Assembly (NCBI GenBank): GCA_021827545.1
Contig: JAKAVH010000014.1
Location: 1 to 7,460, forward strand
Reading direction: 5' to 3'
Length of the DNA: 7,460 nucleotides
DNA from: Thermoplasmata archaeon
GTDB taxonomy: Archaea > Thermoplasmatota > Thermoplasmata > UBA184
This document shows positions 1 to 6,914 of this stretch, one piece after another (within the stretch, counting starts at the first letter, position 1; each line of letters starts with the position of its first letter). The position numbers and the translations under genes were made by a program. The notes under the pieces were generated by a model. The model had not been told where the DNA came from and did not search any database. It saw only the letters and a program-made list of their open reading frames with translations.

Positions 1-866
1 CGAACCGACGTGAGGGGAGGGACGCGGCAGATCGGGCGGTCGACCAGGTGATCGCCCGTTCCTTGGTTGGTCCGGTAGATGAGCCAGCGGTCGACCGGCT
101 CGGAACGAACGATCCACCGGGCCCTCAACAGCGGGCGTCGGGTGCGGCTTCGTAGGCCGAAGAGGATCGGACAAGGGGTATGCGGGACCGCGAGCAATCG
201 ACGGGTGCGGGCGTCGTACGTAAGGAACAATCGCGGCTCGGCCCGTTCCGCGCGCCGCATCGACTCGACGCTCACCTTCCTCGGGACCCCTTCGCGGTCG
301 GCCGGTCGGTACGCAAGCAGCTCGTACGTCGCCGACTCCGCGGGCCAGGCGATGCTCGCCGCCGCCCCGACGACTCCCCGGGGTTCGCCGATCCAACGGG
401 CGGTAGCGTGCACGCGTCGCAGGATCCGTTGAACCAGCGAGACCGAGACGACGCCCCGGACCGCGCGCCAGTACAGCGAGGCCGGCAGCGGCTCCCCCGT
501 CGCCACGAGCGCGGGCTCGGTGCCCGGCTCGCCCACCCGAGCGGTCCGAACGACCGTCGACCAGGCTTCGTCGAGGAGCGTTTGGCGCTCGTCGGGATCG
601 AGTTCGGAGCCTTGGGTGTACCGGCGGATCGGCTCGCCTCCCGGCCCTCGTCCGATGGATAGCGGCCGCCCCTTTCCATGGCCGAATCGGCCGGAGAGCG
701 CCGCGTTGCCCCGGGTCTTCCACGGGACGTTCGGGTTGAGGCGGACCAATCGGGGGTCTCCCAGGAGGTCGAAGCCGAGCGCTTGGGCGGTGCGGACGAC
801 CTCCGTGAAGACGTGCGTCGTGCAACCGCCGCGCGGCGAATCGGTGTCGTCGATCCCGATCCACAT
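1..866 (-). CDS. tiaS: tRNA(Ile2) 2-agmatinylcytidine synthetase TiaS, N-terminal 288 residues (gene continues past left edge)
   Basis: TiaS uses ATP and agmatine to convert C34 of the tRNA(Ile) CAU anticodon to agmatidine, so that the tRNA reads AUA; this is an archaeal translation-fidelity enzyme. I translated the frame by hand. It opens MWIGIDDTDSPRGGCTTHVF (residues 1-20), the nucleotide-binding signature of the family, then has RLVRLNPNVPWKTRGNAA (39-56), a GEPRGVVGAAASIA segment (160-173), TYELLAYR (180-187), PHTPCPILFGLR (228-239) and RWLIYRTNQGTGDHL (260-274). These cover the kinase-like and ferredoxin-like domains; the OB-fold and zinc ribbon would lie beyond the window, so this is an edge cut and not a truncation. 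The ATG at 866 is chosen because family members begin almost directly at the IGIDDTDS motif, and no in-frame ATG was found in the upstream part I read. No clear Shine-Dalgarno is visible. It lies 140 bp downstream of korB on the same strand and may be read through from it or have its own weak promoter. Confidence 0.93.
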   Translation of the reverse strand, partial: MWIGIDDTDSPRGGCTTHVFTEVVRTAQALGFDLLGDPRLVRLNPNVPWKTRGNAALSGRFGHGKGRPLSIGRGPGGEPIRRYTQGSELDPDERQTLLDEAWSTVVRTARVGEPGTEPALVATGEPLPASLYWRAVRGVVSVSLVQRILRRVHATARWIGEPRGVVGAAASIAWPAESATYELLAYRPADREGVPRKVSVESMRRAERAEPRLFLTYDARTRRLLAVPHTPCPILFGLRSRTRRPLLRARWIVRSEPVDRWLIYRTNQGTGDHLVDRPICRVPPLTSV

Positions 867-899
867 CCGAATCCGCTCGAGGGAAGTCGTACCGCCCGC

Positions 900-908
900 A
901 TAACTTTC
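900..908 (-). promoter_or_regulatory. Possible weak TATA-like element upstream of tiaS
   Basis: The minus strand reads AAAGTTAT here, the most AT-rich stretch in the korB-tiaS gap, about 35-40 bases before the tiaS ATG. An archaeal TATA at this distance would give a short leader of roughly 10 bases. It is weak and has no clear BRE, so read-through from korAB is an equally good explanation. Confidence 0.22.
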
Positions 909-1006
909 CCGCGTTCAGGGTCGCGCGGAACGGGTGGGAGACCCGCCGAGGCCGGTCGAACGCGAGCCGATCCCCGGTCGGAGGAGGAGCGGGACCGATA
1001 CCCGCG

Positions 1007-1876
1007 CTATCCCATGTTCGCGAGCAGCTTTTCGTACGCTCCGCGGTTCGTGTCGATCGACAGCTCCGCCTGGGCCGGTCCGATGCCGTCGGGGAGCAAC
1101 TGGGCTTCCAGGCTGGCCTCCGTTTGGTCCGGCTTCGGCCGGTGCATCACGCCGATCGGGATCCGTCCTTGCTCTCGCGCGGCGAGATAGAGCTCGAACA
1201 TCTTCTGGCGGTCCGTCGGGTCGTAGCCGGGAAGTTTCGAGAGGTCAAGCACCTTCTCCCGCCAGAGCTTGTAGGTGTCGTTGTACGTCACGCACGGGGA
1301 GAGGTCTTCGATGAAGGCGAATCCGCGATGCGCCTGGTTGAACCGGAGGGCTTCGATGATCGTCTGGGTCATCGTCCGCGGGTCGCCCGAGAAGGTCCGG
1401 GCGACGAAGTTCGGTACCGGGACGGACAGGGCGGTCAGCACGGCGTCGAACGGATGCTCGATCGTCCCTTCGAAGCCGATCTGACTCGTCGGCGATGCCT
1501 GGCCCTTCGTCAGGCCGTACGTCTCGTTGTTCATCACGAGGTACAAGATGGCCGCGTTCTTCTTGAACGCGTGCATGAAGTGGCCCATCCCGATCGCATA
1601 GCCGTCGCCGTCGCCGCCGGCCGCGACCACCGTCAGGCGGGGATTCGCCAGCTTGAGGCCGATTGCCTGCGCGAGGAGGCGGCCGTGAAGCGCGTGCATC
1701 CCGTTCACCTCGTAGAAGTTGTGGATCGCGCCGGAACAGCCGATCCCGCCGACGACCACAAGCTCGTGCGGCGGGATCTTGAGCTCGGCCGCCGCCTTCT
1801 TCACCGCCGCCAGCACGCCGAAATCGCCGCACCCGGGGCACCAGATCGGCTGGACCGCGCGGAAGCTCTGCACCAT
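1007..1876 (-). CDS. korB: 2-oxoacid:ferredoxin oxidoreductase, beta subunit (KorB type)
   Basis: This is the thiamine diphosphate and [4Fe-4S] subunit of a cytoplasmic enzyme that oxidatively decarboxylates a 2-oxoacid with CoA and ferredoxin. The 289 residues are normal length for the two-subunit class. Four cysteines expected to hold the single cluster are visible: WCPGCG (Cys13, Cys16), GIGCSG (Cys47) and SPCVTYND (Cys195). The diphosphate/Mg site is GGDGDGYAIGMGH (about 87-99) followed by MNNETYGLTKGQ (115-126). The frame stays open upstream to 2311, but that stretch is antiparallel shadow of korA. The ATG at 1876 is chosen because homology starts there, it overlaps the korA stop by one base (TGATG), and a GGAGG lies 7 bases before it. 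Two-subunit enzymes of this class range from 2-oxoglutarate-specific to broad, so 2-oxoglutarate is the likely but unproven substrate. It is co-transcribed and probably translationally coupled with korA. Confidence 0.95.
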   Translation of the reverse strand: MVQSFRAVQPIWCPGCGDFGVLAAVKKAAAELKIPPHELVVVGGIGCSGAIHNFYEVNGMHALHGRLLAQAIGLKLANPRLTVVAAGGDGDGYAIGMGHFMHAFKKNAAILYLVMNNETYGLTKGQASPTSQIGFEGTIEHPFDAVLTALSVPVPNFVARTFSGDPRTMTQTIIEALRFNQAHRGFAFIEDLSPCVTYNDTYKLWREKVLDLSKLPGYDPTDRQKMFELYLAAREQGRIPIGVMHRPKPDQTEASLEAQLLPDGIGPAQAELSIDTNRGAYEKLLANMG

Positions 1877-3720
1877 CAGCGACCCTCCACCGCCCGTTGA
1901 ATCTCGTCGGCGCGGAACGAGTGGCCGTCGTACTTGAGGATCGACCGTAGCTTGCAATGCCGGTCGGGCATCGTCTCTCGCAAGAGGCGCGCAAACTGTC
2001 CCGTGTAGTTGTGCTCCACCACGTAGGCGACCTCGACCGAGTCGAGAAACGGCCCGATCTCGTGGGTCGGGACCGGGTAGAGCGTCCGGGCTTGATAGAA
2101 CCGGGACGTCCGGTGCTCGGCGGCGAGGCGCCGTTGGGCTTCCCGGATCGGCCCCCACGTACTCCCGAAGCCGATGAACCCGATCTCCGCGGTCGGTCCG
2201 TCCGCGTAGATCCGGCCCTTCGGGAGCTCGTCGCCGGCCCGCTCCATCTTGCCCATCCGCTTCGCCATCATCTTGCGCCGGTTCGCCACCTGCACCGAGA
2301 CGTGGCCCCACTCGTCGTGCTCGTTGCCCGTCACCGTGCCGTAAACTCCCGGCGTGCCGGGAGGCGCGAACGGAGAGACCCCATCGTCCGTGAACGCATA
2401 GGACCGGTACTCCGAAAGCGCGGCGACGCTCTCCGCCGTCAGCCGCTTGCCCCGGTCGAGGTGAATACCGTTCAGCGACAGCCGCGGGGAGGTGGCCGTG
2501 TTCTGGCAGAGCGCCTGGTCGAGCAGCAACAGGACCGGTAGGCGCCAGCGTTCCGCCAGGTTCAGCGCGTCGATCGTGAGTACGAACGCATCCTCGGGCG
2601 TTCCGGGGGCGATGATGAACCGGGGGTACTCGCCGTGCCCGAGGTTCGCGAGGTGGGAAAGGTCGCTTTGTTCGTGGCGGGTCGGCTGCCCGGTCGACGG
2701 GCCGACCCGGGCGCAGTCGACGACGACGACCGGCAGCTCGGCCGCTCCGGCATGCCCGATCCCTTCCGTCATCAGCGATAGGCCCGGTCCGCTCGTGGAG
2801 GTCATGGCGCGCACGCCCGCATAGGCCGCGCCGATCACCATGTTGATCGCCGCGAGCTCATCCTCCGCTTGCCGGACGACCCCGTGGAACGGCGGGAGGT
2901 AGCGGGTCAGATACTCCATGATCTCCGTCGCCGGAGTGATCGGATACCCGGCAAAGAACCGGCCCCCCCCGACAACGAACCCGAGGGCGACGCATTGGTT
3001 CGCGTTCGTGAGCACGAGGTCGTGGGCGGTCCCGGCTGCCACGGTCCAGCGTGGCGTGACCCCAGCGTCCAGGGCCGCCTTGCGACCGAGCTCGAGGGCC
3101 CGGCGGTTCTTGTCGAGCAGCTCGGCGCCGCGACGGGCGAACCGGCCCTCGATCACCTGGTTCGTCGCCTGCGCGTCGAACCCGAGGAGGACGCTCAGGG
3201 CCCCGAACGCCGCCGTATTCTTGTAGATCGGCTGGCCGATCGCTCCCCCGACCAAGGTGGCGAACGGAAAGCCGAACCCGTTCGCGACCGGGTCACGGAC
3301 GACCGACGAGTCGTACACGATGATCCCGTCCGACCGCAACTCCGCCTGGCCGATCTCCACCGCCTCGCGATCGAAGGCGAGCAGCACCTCGACCTGATTC
3401 TTTTCTGCGTAGATCGGGTCGCGGCTCGCCCGGATCGACGCGTCGGCATGACCGCCCCGGATCCGGCTCAGCACGTTGCGGCTGGTGTAGATGTACAATC
3501 CCTGACGACGGAAGTACCGCGCCAAGAGGTCGGAAACGGTGAGCGTGCCGTCGCCGCCTTGCCCCCCGATCATGATGCTCAAGTCCGCCAGTTCTTCCAA
3601 GGGAGGCCGAGGCTCGGGCGCGATCCCGGTCGGGCTGGTCGGAGCGGGCGTCGGCGGTATTCGGGCCGCAGAGGTCGTCATCGGAGATGCGAGGGAGCTC
3701 GCCGAGCGAGTTCCCCGCAT
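1876..3720 (-). CDS. korA: 2-oxoacid:ferredoxin oxidoreductase, alpha subunit (gamma-alpha fusion, KorA type)
   Basis: This is the large subunit of the two-subunit ferredoxin-dependent 2-oxoacid oxidoreductase. The longest form is 614 residues, close to the fused alpha subunit of Sulfolobus-type enzymes. In order: a Pro/Ala/Thr-rich N-terminus (about 1-45), a gamma-type domain starting at MIGGQGGDGTL (50-60) with RNVLSRIRGGHADASIR (81-97), a linker near 190-235, then the alpha core with the family signature YPITPATEIMEYL (259-271), TSTSGPGLSLMTEGIGHAG (307-325) and GPSTGQPTRHEQSDL (340-354), and a C-terminal transketolase-like domain with the GFGSTWGP turn (517-524) and YVVEHNYTGQFARLL (566-580). 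No ferredoxin-type cluster domain is present, as usual in this class. The longest start is given; the ATG at 3681 (residue 14) is a serious alternative because the TATA-like box at 3739-3745 sits too close to 3720. Neither start has a Shine-Dalgarno. Identity is very sure; the exact 2-oxoacid is inferred. Confidence 0.95.
   Translation of the reverse strand: MRGTRSASSLASPMTTSAARIPPTPAPTSPTGIAPEPRPPLEELADLSIMIGGQGGDGTLTVSDLLARYFRRQGLYIYTSRNVLSRIRGGHADASIRASRDPIYAEKNQVEVLLAFDREAVEIGQAELRSDGIIVYDSSVVRDPVANGFGFPFATLVGGAIGQPIYKNTAAFGALSVLLGFDAQATNQVIEGRFARRGAELLDKNRRALELGRKAALDAGVTPRWTVAAGTAHDLVLTNANQCVALGFVVGGGRFFAGYPITPATEIMEYLTRYLPPFHGVVRQAEDELAAINMVIGAAYAGVRAMTSTSGPGLSLMTEGIGHAGAAELPVVVVDCARVGPSTGQPTRHEQSDLSHLANLGHGEYPRFIIAPGTPEDAFVLTIDALNLAERWRLPVLLLLDQALCQNTATSPRLSLNGIHLDRGKRLTAESVAALSEYRSYAFTDDGVSPFAPPGTPGVYGTVTGNEHDEWGHVSVQVANRRKMMAKRMGKMERAGDELPKGRIYADGPTAEIGFIGFGSTWGPIREAQRRLAAEHRTSRFYQARTLYPVPTHEIGPFLDSVEVAYVVEHNYTGQFARLLRETMPDRHCKLRSILKYDGHSFRADEIQRAVEGR
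1883..1891 (-). promoter_or_regulatory. Shine-Dalgarno site for korB
   Basis: The minus strand reads GGTGGAGGG inside the last codons of korA, with the GGAGG core 7 bases before the korB ATG. It fits the archaeal 16S rRNA 3' end and decides the korB start against the longer upstream open frame. Confidence 0.75.
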
Positions 3721-3737
3721 CGTTTCAGCCGGGGTTC

Positions 3738-3746
3738 GTATTTAAC
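3738..3746 (-). promoter_or_regulatory. TATA-like box for the korAB operon
   Basis: The minus strand reads TTAAATAC in an otherwise GC-rich divergent spacer. Its centre (about 3742) is only 22 bases from the ATG at 3720 and about 61 from the ATG at 3681. With the usual spacing of about 26 bases, transcription would start near 3715, just inside the longer reading frame, which argues for the ATG at 3681. Confidence 0.5.
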
Positions 3747-3796
3747 GCATGAGATGGGAACGAGGTCGGGGAGGGCGCCCGGGCTTCCAAGCGACC

Positions 3797-3808
3797 TACA
3801 AATCTTAT
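3797..3808 (+). promoter_or_regulatory. TATA-like box for the synthase-dehydratase-dehydrogenase operon
   Basis: The AT-rich ACAAATCTTAT stretch is centred about 29-30 bases before the ATG at 3833, the spacing expected for a leaderless archaeal transcript that starts at or next to the start codon. There is no Shine-Dalgarno before that ATG, which agrees. The match to the TATA consensus is only moderate and no clear BRE is seen. Confidence 0.45.
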
Positions 3809-3832
3809 CTCGCTCGGCCCCGTCAAACGGGT

Positions 3833-5080
3833 ATGGGCGATCCCGAGCTGGTCGCGGATTACCATCCGCAAACGGCGCAGGCCCGCCGGATCCCGACTCG
3901 CCTCGTCTTCTGGGACGAGACGTTGCGGGATGGCGAGCAGATGCCCGGGGTGCACTTCTCGCCGAAAGAGAAGCTCCGGATCGCCGAGTTGCTGAGCGCG
4001 GTCGGCATCCCGCTCATCGACGCGGGGATTCCCGTGGTCTCCGCCGAAGAGGCGGAGGCCGTGCGATGGCTGGCGTCCGCCGGATTGCGCTCCGACATCT
4101 TGGCCAGCGCGCGAACCGTGCCGCGGGATGTCGAAGCGGTCGTCGATTCCGGCGTCCGGCACATCGCCGTCTTCATCGCCGCGAGTCCGGTGCACCTTAG
4201 GTTCAAGCTGCGCATGTCCGAGGACGAGGTCGTGCGGGCGGCGGTCGAATCGGTGCGTCGCGCGAAGGAGGCGGGTCTCCACGTGGCCTTTGTCACCGAA
4301 GATACTGTCCGGGCCCGCTTCGACTTCGTGGAGCGGCTGTACCGCGCGGTCGTCGCGGTCGGGGCGGACCGTCTCGTCGTCGCGGACACGGTCGGGGTGA
4401 TGACGCCGCTCACGTTCCGCTGGTACTTGGACGAATTCATCCGGCGGATCGGGCCGGCCGACCTCTCGGTGCACTGCCACAACGACTTTGGCTTGGCGAC
4501 CGCCAACACGCTCACGGCGCTCGAAGCCGGCGCGACCGCGCCGCACGTCTGCGTGAACGGCCTCGGCGAACGGGCCGGCAATGCGTCGCTCGAGGAAGTG
4601 GCGGTCGCCGTCGAGCGCTTGTACGGCGTGCGCACCGGCCTTCGTCTCGACCGGCTCTACGAACTCTCCCAGCTCGTCGAAGAGCTGTCCGGAGTGCCGA
4701 TCGCGGCGAACAAGGCGCTCGTCGGGTACAACGCGTTCTCCCACGAGGCCGGGATCCACACCCACGGCGTGCTCGCCCACACGTTGACCTACGAGCCGAT
4801 CCAGCCCGAGGAGGTCGGCCGTCGTCGCGAGCTGATCCTCGGCAAGCACACGGGGCGGGCCGCCCTCGTCGAAAAGCTCAAGGAGCGCCGGGCGCGCGCG
4901 ACCGACGCGCAGCTGACGGAACTGTTGGCCCGCATCAAGCAGCGCGGCGAACAGGCGTCGAAACAGCCGGCCGCGGAGTACGTCCGGGACTACCGCACTC
5001 GTTTTGCCCATCCGGGGATTTCCGACGCGGAGTTCTGGGCGATGGTCGACGACCTCCAGATCCCGACGGAGCGGCCGTGA
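3833..5080 (+). CDS. Homocitrate / 2-isopropylmalate synthase-family enzyme (short form without LeuA regulatory domain)
   Basis: This member of the HMGL-like TIM-barrel family condenses acetyl-CoA with a 2-oxoacid. The 415 residues contain FWDETLRDGEQMPGV (26-40), with the metal-binding Asp28 and catalytic Arg32, then FIAASPVHLRFKLRMSEDEV (114-133), ADTVGVMTP (184-192), the metal ligands in VHCHNDFGLATAN (His214, His216) and GLGERAGN (243-250, Asn250), and the lid-type motif FSHEAGIHTHGV (302-313) with GKHTGR (337-342). The C-terminus has only a helical tail; the roughly 120-residue leucine-feedback domain of LeuA and CimA is absent, as in NifV, AksA and lysine-pathway homocitrate synthases. 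Condensation of 2-oxoglutarate (homocitrate) is therefore favoured, but isopropylmalate or Re-citrate synthase activity is not excluded. The open frame extends to 3749, yet ATG 3833 is preferred because a TATA-like element sits about 29 bases before it and the upstream 28 codons look non-coding. Its stop overlaps the next start (GTGA). Confidence 0.93.
   Translation: MGDPELVADYHPQTAQARRIPTRLVFWDETLRDGEQMPGVHFSPKEKLRIAELLSAVGIPLIDAGIPVVSAEEAEAVRWLASAGLRSDILASARTVPRDVEAVVDSGVRHIAVFIAASPVHLRFKLRMSEDEVVRAAVESVRRAKEAGLHVAFVTEDTVRARFDFVERLYRAVVAVGADRLVVADTVGVMTPLTFRWYLDEFIRRIGPADLSVHCHNDFGLATANTLTALEAGATAPHVCVNGLGERAGNASLEEVAVAVERLYGVRTGLRLDRLYELSQLVEELSGVPIAANKALVGYNAFSHEAGIHTHGVLAHTLTYEPIQPEEVGRRRELILGKHTGRAALVEKLKERRARATDAQLTELLARIKQRGEQASKQPAAEYVRDYRTRFAHPGISDAEFWAMVDDLQIPTERP
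5068..5071 (+). promoter_or_regulatory. Shine-Dalgarno site for the dehydratase large subunit
   Basis: A GGAG lies 5 bases before the GTG at 5077, inside the end of the synthase gene. It supports GTG as the start codon in the GTGA overlap. Confidence 0.55.
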
Positions 5081-6357
5081 GCGGGCGCGGTCACGGGTCG
5101 ACGCTCGCCGAGAAGGTCCTCGCGCGAGCGGCCGGGGTCGACCGGGTGGAACCCGGGCAGATTGTCGAAGGGCGCGTCGATCTCGCGATGATGCACGAAC
5201 AGGGGGCGCAGACGGTCGGGCCGTTCCACGAGATGGGCGCCACCCGGGTCTGGGACCCGGAGCGCGTCGTCATCGCGATCGACCATTGGGTGCCCGCCTC
5301 GACGGAGGGCGCCGCCGTCCTCCATCGGATTCTGCGGAAGTTCGCGGCGGAGATGGGTCTTCCCCACTTCTACGATGTCGGCCGCCACGGGATCTGCCAC
5401 CAGATCCTCGCCGAGAACGGCTGGGTCGTGCCGGGCGACCTCGCCGTCGGGACCGACTCCCACACGAACATGCTCGGCGCGATGGGCGCGGTCGCGACGG
5501 GGATCGGTCCGACCGAGATGGCCGCCGTGCTCGCCCTCGGCCGACTCTGGCTCAAGGTGCCGACCACCCTGCGGATCCACGTTCGCGGCACCTTGGGACG
5601 GGGGGTGACCGCCAAGGATCTCGTTCTCCGGGCGCTCGGCGAAGTGCGGACGACGGGCGCGACCTACAAGTCGGTCGAATGGACCGGGCCGACCATCGAA
5701 CGGATGTCGATGCCCGAGCGGTTCACGCTCTGCAACATGACCACCGAGATGGGGGCGAAGTGCGGGATGGTCGCGCCGGACGCGACGACGTTCGACTACC
5801 TCCGGGGGATCGCCAAGCATCCGATGCACCCGCTGACCGCGGACGCCGACGCCCAGTACGAGCGGACCGTCGAGATCGACGTCGACGGGATGCCGCCGAT
5901 GGTCGCCTGCCCGTACTCGCCGGACAACGTCCGGCCGCTCCCCGACGTCGTCCGCGAGCACATCAAGGTCGACCAGGTCTTCCTCGGCTCGTGCACGAAC
6001 GCCCGCATCGAAGACCTTCGGGAAGGCGCGCGCCTGATCGCCGGGCGCAAGGTCGCCCCCGGGGTGCGATTCATCGTCTCCCCGGCGTCGACCGCCATCT
6101 ACGAGCAGTGTCTCAAAGAAGGCCTGATCGAGACGTTCACGGCCGCCGGCGCGGTCTTCACGAACTCGAGCTGCTCGGCGTGCTTCGGGGGGAACATGGG
6201 CATCTTGGCGCCCGATGAGGTGTGCGCCTCCTCCTCCAACCGCAACTTCCCGGGCCGGATGGGCCCGAAGGAGGCGCGGATCTACCTGATGTCGCCGGCC
6301 GCCACCGTCGCGGCCGCGATCCGGGGCGAGATCGCCGACCCCCGGGACTACCTCTGA
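5077..6357 (+). CDS. leuC: Aconitase-family dehydratase large subunit (3-isopropylmalate dehydratase / homoaconitase)
   Basis: This is the catalytic [4Fe-4S] subunit of a two-subunit hydro-lyase that moves the hydroxyl group of a tricarboxylate-type or isopropylmalate-type acid by dehydration and rehydration. The 426 residues match the archaeal LeuC/homoaconitase large-subunit length. Visible signatures are the opening STLAEKVLARAAG (8-20), AIDHWVPAS (67-75), YDVGRHGICHQ (99-109), VGTDSHTNMLGAMG (124-137), LGSCTNARIEDL (303-314) with Cys306, SSCSACFGGNMG (364-375) with Cys366 and Cys369, and SSNRNFPGRMG (386-396), which carries the active-site arginines. The three cysteines needed for the cluster are all present. 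The start is GTG, overlapping the upstream stop by four bases with a GGAG before it, so translation is probably coupled. Together with the next gene it forms one enzyme. The symbol marks the family only: homoaconitase, isopropylmalate isomerase and a split aconitase cannot be separated by eye. Confidence 0.94.
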   Translation: MSGRGHGSTLAEKVLARAAGVDRVEPGQIVEGRVDLAMMHEQGAQTVGPFHEMGATRVWDPERVVIAIDHWVPASTEGAAVLHRILRKFAAEMGLPHFYDVGRHGICHQILAENGWVVPGDLAVGTDSHTNMLGAMGAVATGIGPTEMAAVLALGRLWLKVPTTLRIHVRGTLGRGVTAKDLVLRALGEVRTTGATYKSVEWTGPTIERMSMPERFTLCNMTTEMGAKCGMVAPDATTFDYLRGIAKHPMHPLTADADAQYERTVEIDVDGMPPMVACPYSPDNVRPLPDVVREHIKVDQVFLGSCTNARIEDLREGARLIAGRKVAPGVRFIVSPASTAIYEQCLKEGLIETFTAAGAVFTNSSCSACFGGNMGILAPDEVCASSSNRNFPGRMGPKEARIYLMSPAATVAAAIRGEIADPRDYL

Positions 6358-6358
6358 C

Positions 6359-6367
6359 GGTGGGGAG
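6359..6367 (+). promoter_or_regulatory. Shine-Dalgarno site for the dehydratase small subunit
   Basis: GGTGGGGAG starts one base after the large-subunit stop and ends 4 bases before the ATG at 6372. It decides this start over the longer open frame that reaches back to 6222 inside the large-subunit gene. Confidence 0.55.
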
Positions 6368-6371
6368 AACG

Positions 6372-6914
6372 ATGCGCCGCGTGATCGAAGGACGGGTGTG
6401 GGTGCTCGGCGACGACGTCGACACCGACCAGATCATCTCCGGCAAGTACCTCACCACGATCGACCCGGAGCTGCTCAAGCGCCACGTGCTGGAGATCGCG
6501 CTGCCCGAATTCGCCGCCCAAGCCCGGCCCGGGGACGTGCTCGTCGCCGGCGTTAACTTCGGCAGCGGGTCGAGCCGGGAGCACGCCCCCCAGGCGCTGC
6601 GGGCGATCGGCGTCGCCGCGATCGTCGCGGATTCGTTTGCACGGATCTTTTACCGGAACGCGATCAACCTCGGAGTGCCGGCGATCGAGGCGCGAGGGGT
6701 CCGAGCGATCTTCCAAGCGGGCGAGACGGCCCGGATCGATCTCACCGACGGGACAATCACGAACGTCACGCAGGGTCGGACGCTGCGGTTTCCGCCGATC
6801 CCGCCCCATCTGTTGGAGCTGCTCGAGGCCGGGGGCCTTGTCGAGAAGGTCCGCCGAGAACTCGCCCGGGAAGCTCGGTTGCCGTCCGGAACCGTTCGGG
6901 AGCCCGGCCGATGA
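6372..6914 (+). CDS. leuD: Aconitase-family dehydratase small subunit (3-isopropylmalate dehydratase / homoaconitase)
   Basis: This is the swivel-domain partner of the preceding large subunit; the two chains together form the substrate pocket. It has 180 residues, slightly longer than the usual 160-170 because of a charged tail (about 165-180). Visible motifs are GRVWVLGDDVDTDQIISGKY (7-26), the pocket loop YLTT (26-29) followed by DPELLKRH, the core signature NFGSGSSREHAP (62-73), and DSFARIFYRNAINLGVP (87-103). The signature has Ser at position 65 where NFGCGSSREHAP is common. The loop matters for specificity: in Methanocaldococcus, YLRT is associated with homoaconitase and YLVY with isopropylmalate isomerase; YLTT here matches neither exactly. 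The ATG at 6372 follows a GGTGGGGAG. The stop overlaps the next start as ATGA. The symbol marks the family only. Confidence 0.93.
   Translation: MRRVIEGRVWVLGDDVDTDQIISGKYLTTIDPELLKRHVLEIALPEFAAQARPGDVLVAGVNFGSGSSREHAPQALRAIGVAAIVADSFARIFYRNAINLGVPAIEARGVRAIFQAGETARIDLTDGTITNVTQGRTLRFPPIPPHLLELLEAGGLVEKVRRELAREARLPSGTVREPGR

Noticed and set aside
272..901. Minus-strand open frame of 209 codons at the left end
   Set aside because: It is a Ser/Arg-rich shadow of tiaS in a neighbouring frame with no recognisable motif; the tiaS frame on the same strand carries clear family signatures.
931..945. Short inverted repeat CGGGT-GGGAG-ACCCG in the korB-tiaS gap
   Set aside because: Five base pairs with no conservation evidence; treated as chance in GC-rich DNA.
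989..1005. Possible hairpin just after the korB stop (GCGGG, 7-base loop, CCCGC)
   Set aside because: A five-pair GC stem is expected by chance at this composition, and no T-rich tract follows on the minus strand, so I do not call a terminator.
1877..2311. Upstream 145-codon extension of the korB frame
   Set aside because: It overlaps korA in another frame and has shadow composition; the ATG at 1876 has a Shine-Dalgarno and the stop-start overlap.
3749..3832. Upstream 28-codon extension of the synthase frame
   Set aside because: It spans the TATA-like element, has no similarity to the family, and the ATG at 3833 fits leaderless spacing.
2869..4200. Plus-strand open frame of 443 codons across korA and the divergent spacer
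   Set aside because: It is the antisense shadow of korA and runs through both promoters into the synthase gene; composition is Arg/Asp/Pro-rich without domain signatures. Long antisense frames are common at this GC content.
3725..5011. Minus-strand open frame of 428 codons opposite the synthase gene
   Set aside because: Antisense to a strongly conserved gene, with no recognisable motifs; a GC-driven stop-poor frame.
4990..6218. Long frames on both strands overlapping the dehydratase large subunit (minus 4990-5961, plus 5004-6218)
   Set aside because: Both are Arg/Asp/Gly-rich shadows of the large-subunit frame, which alone shows the aconitase-family signatures.
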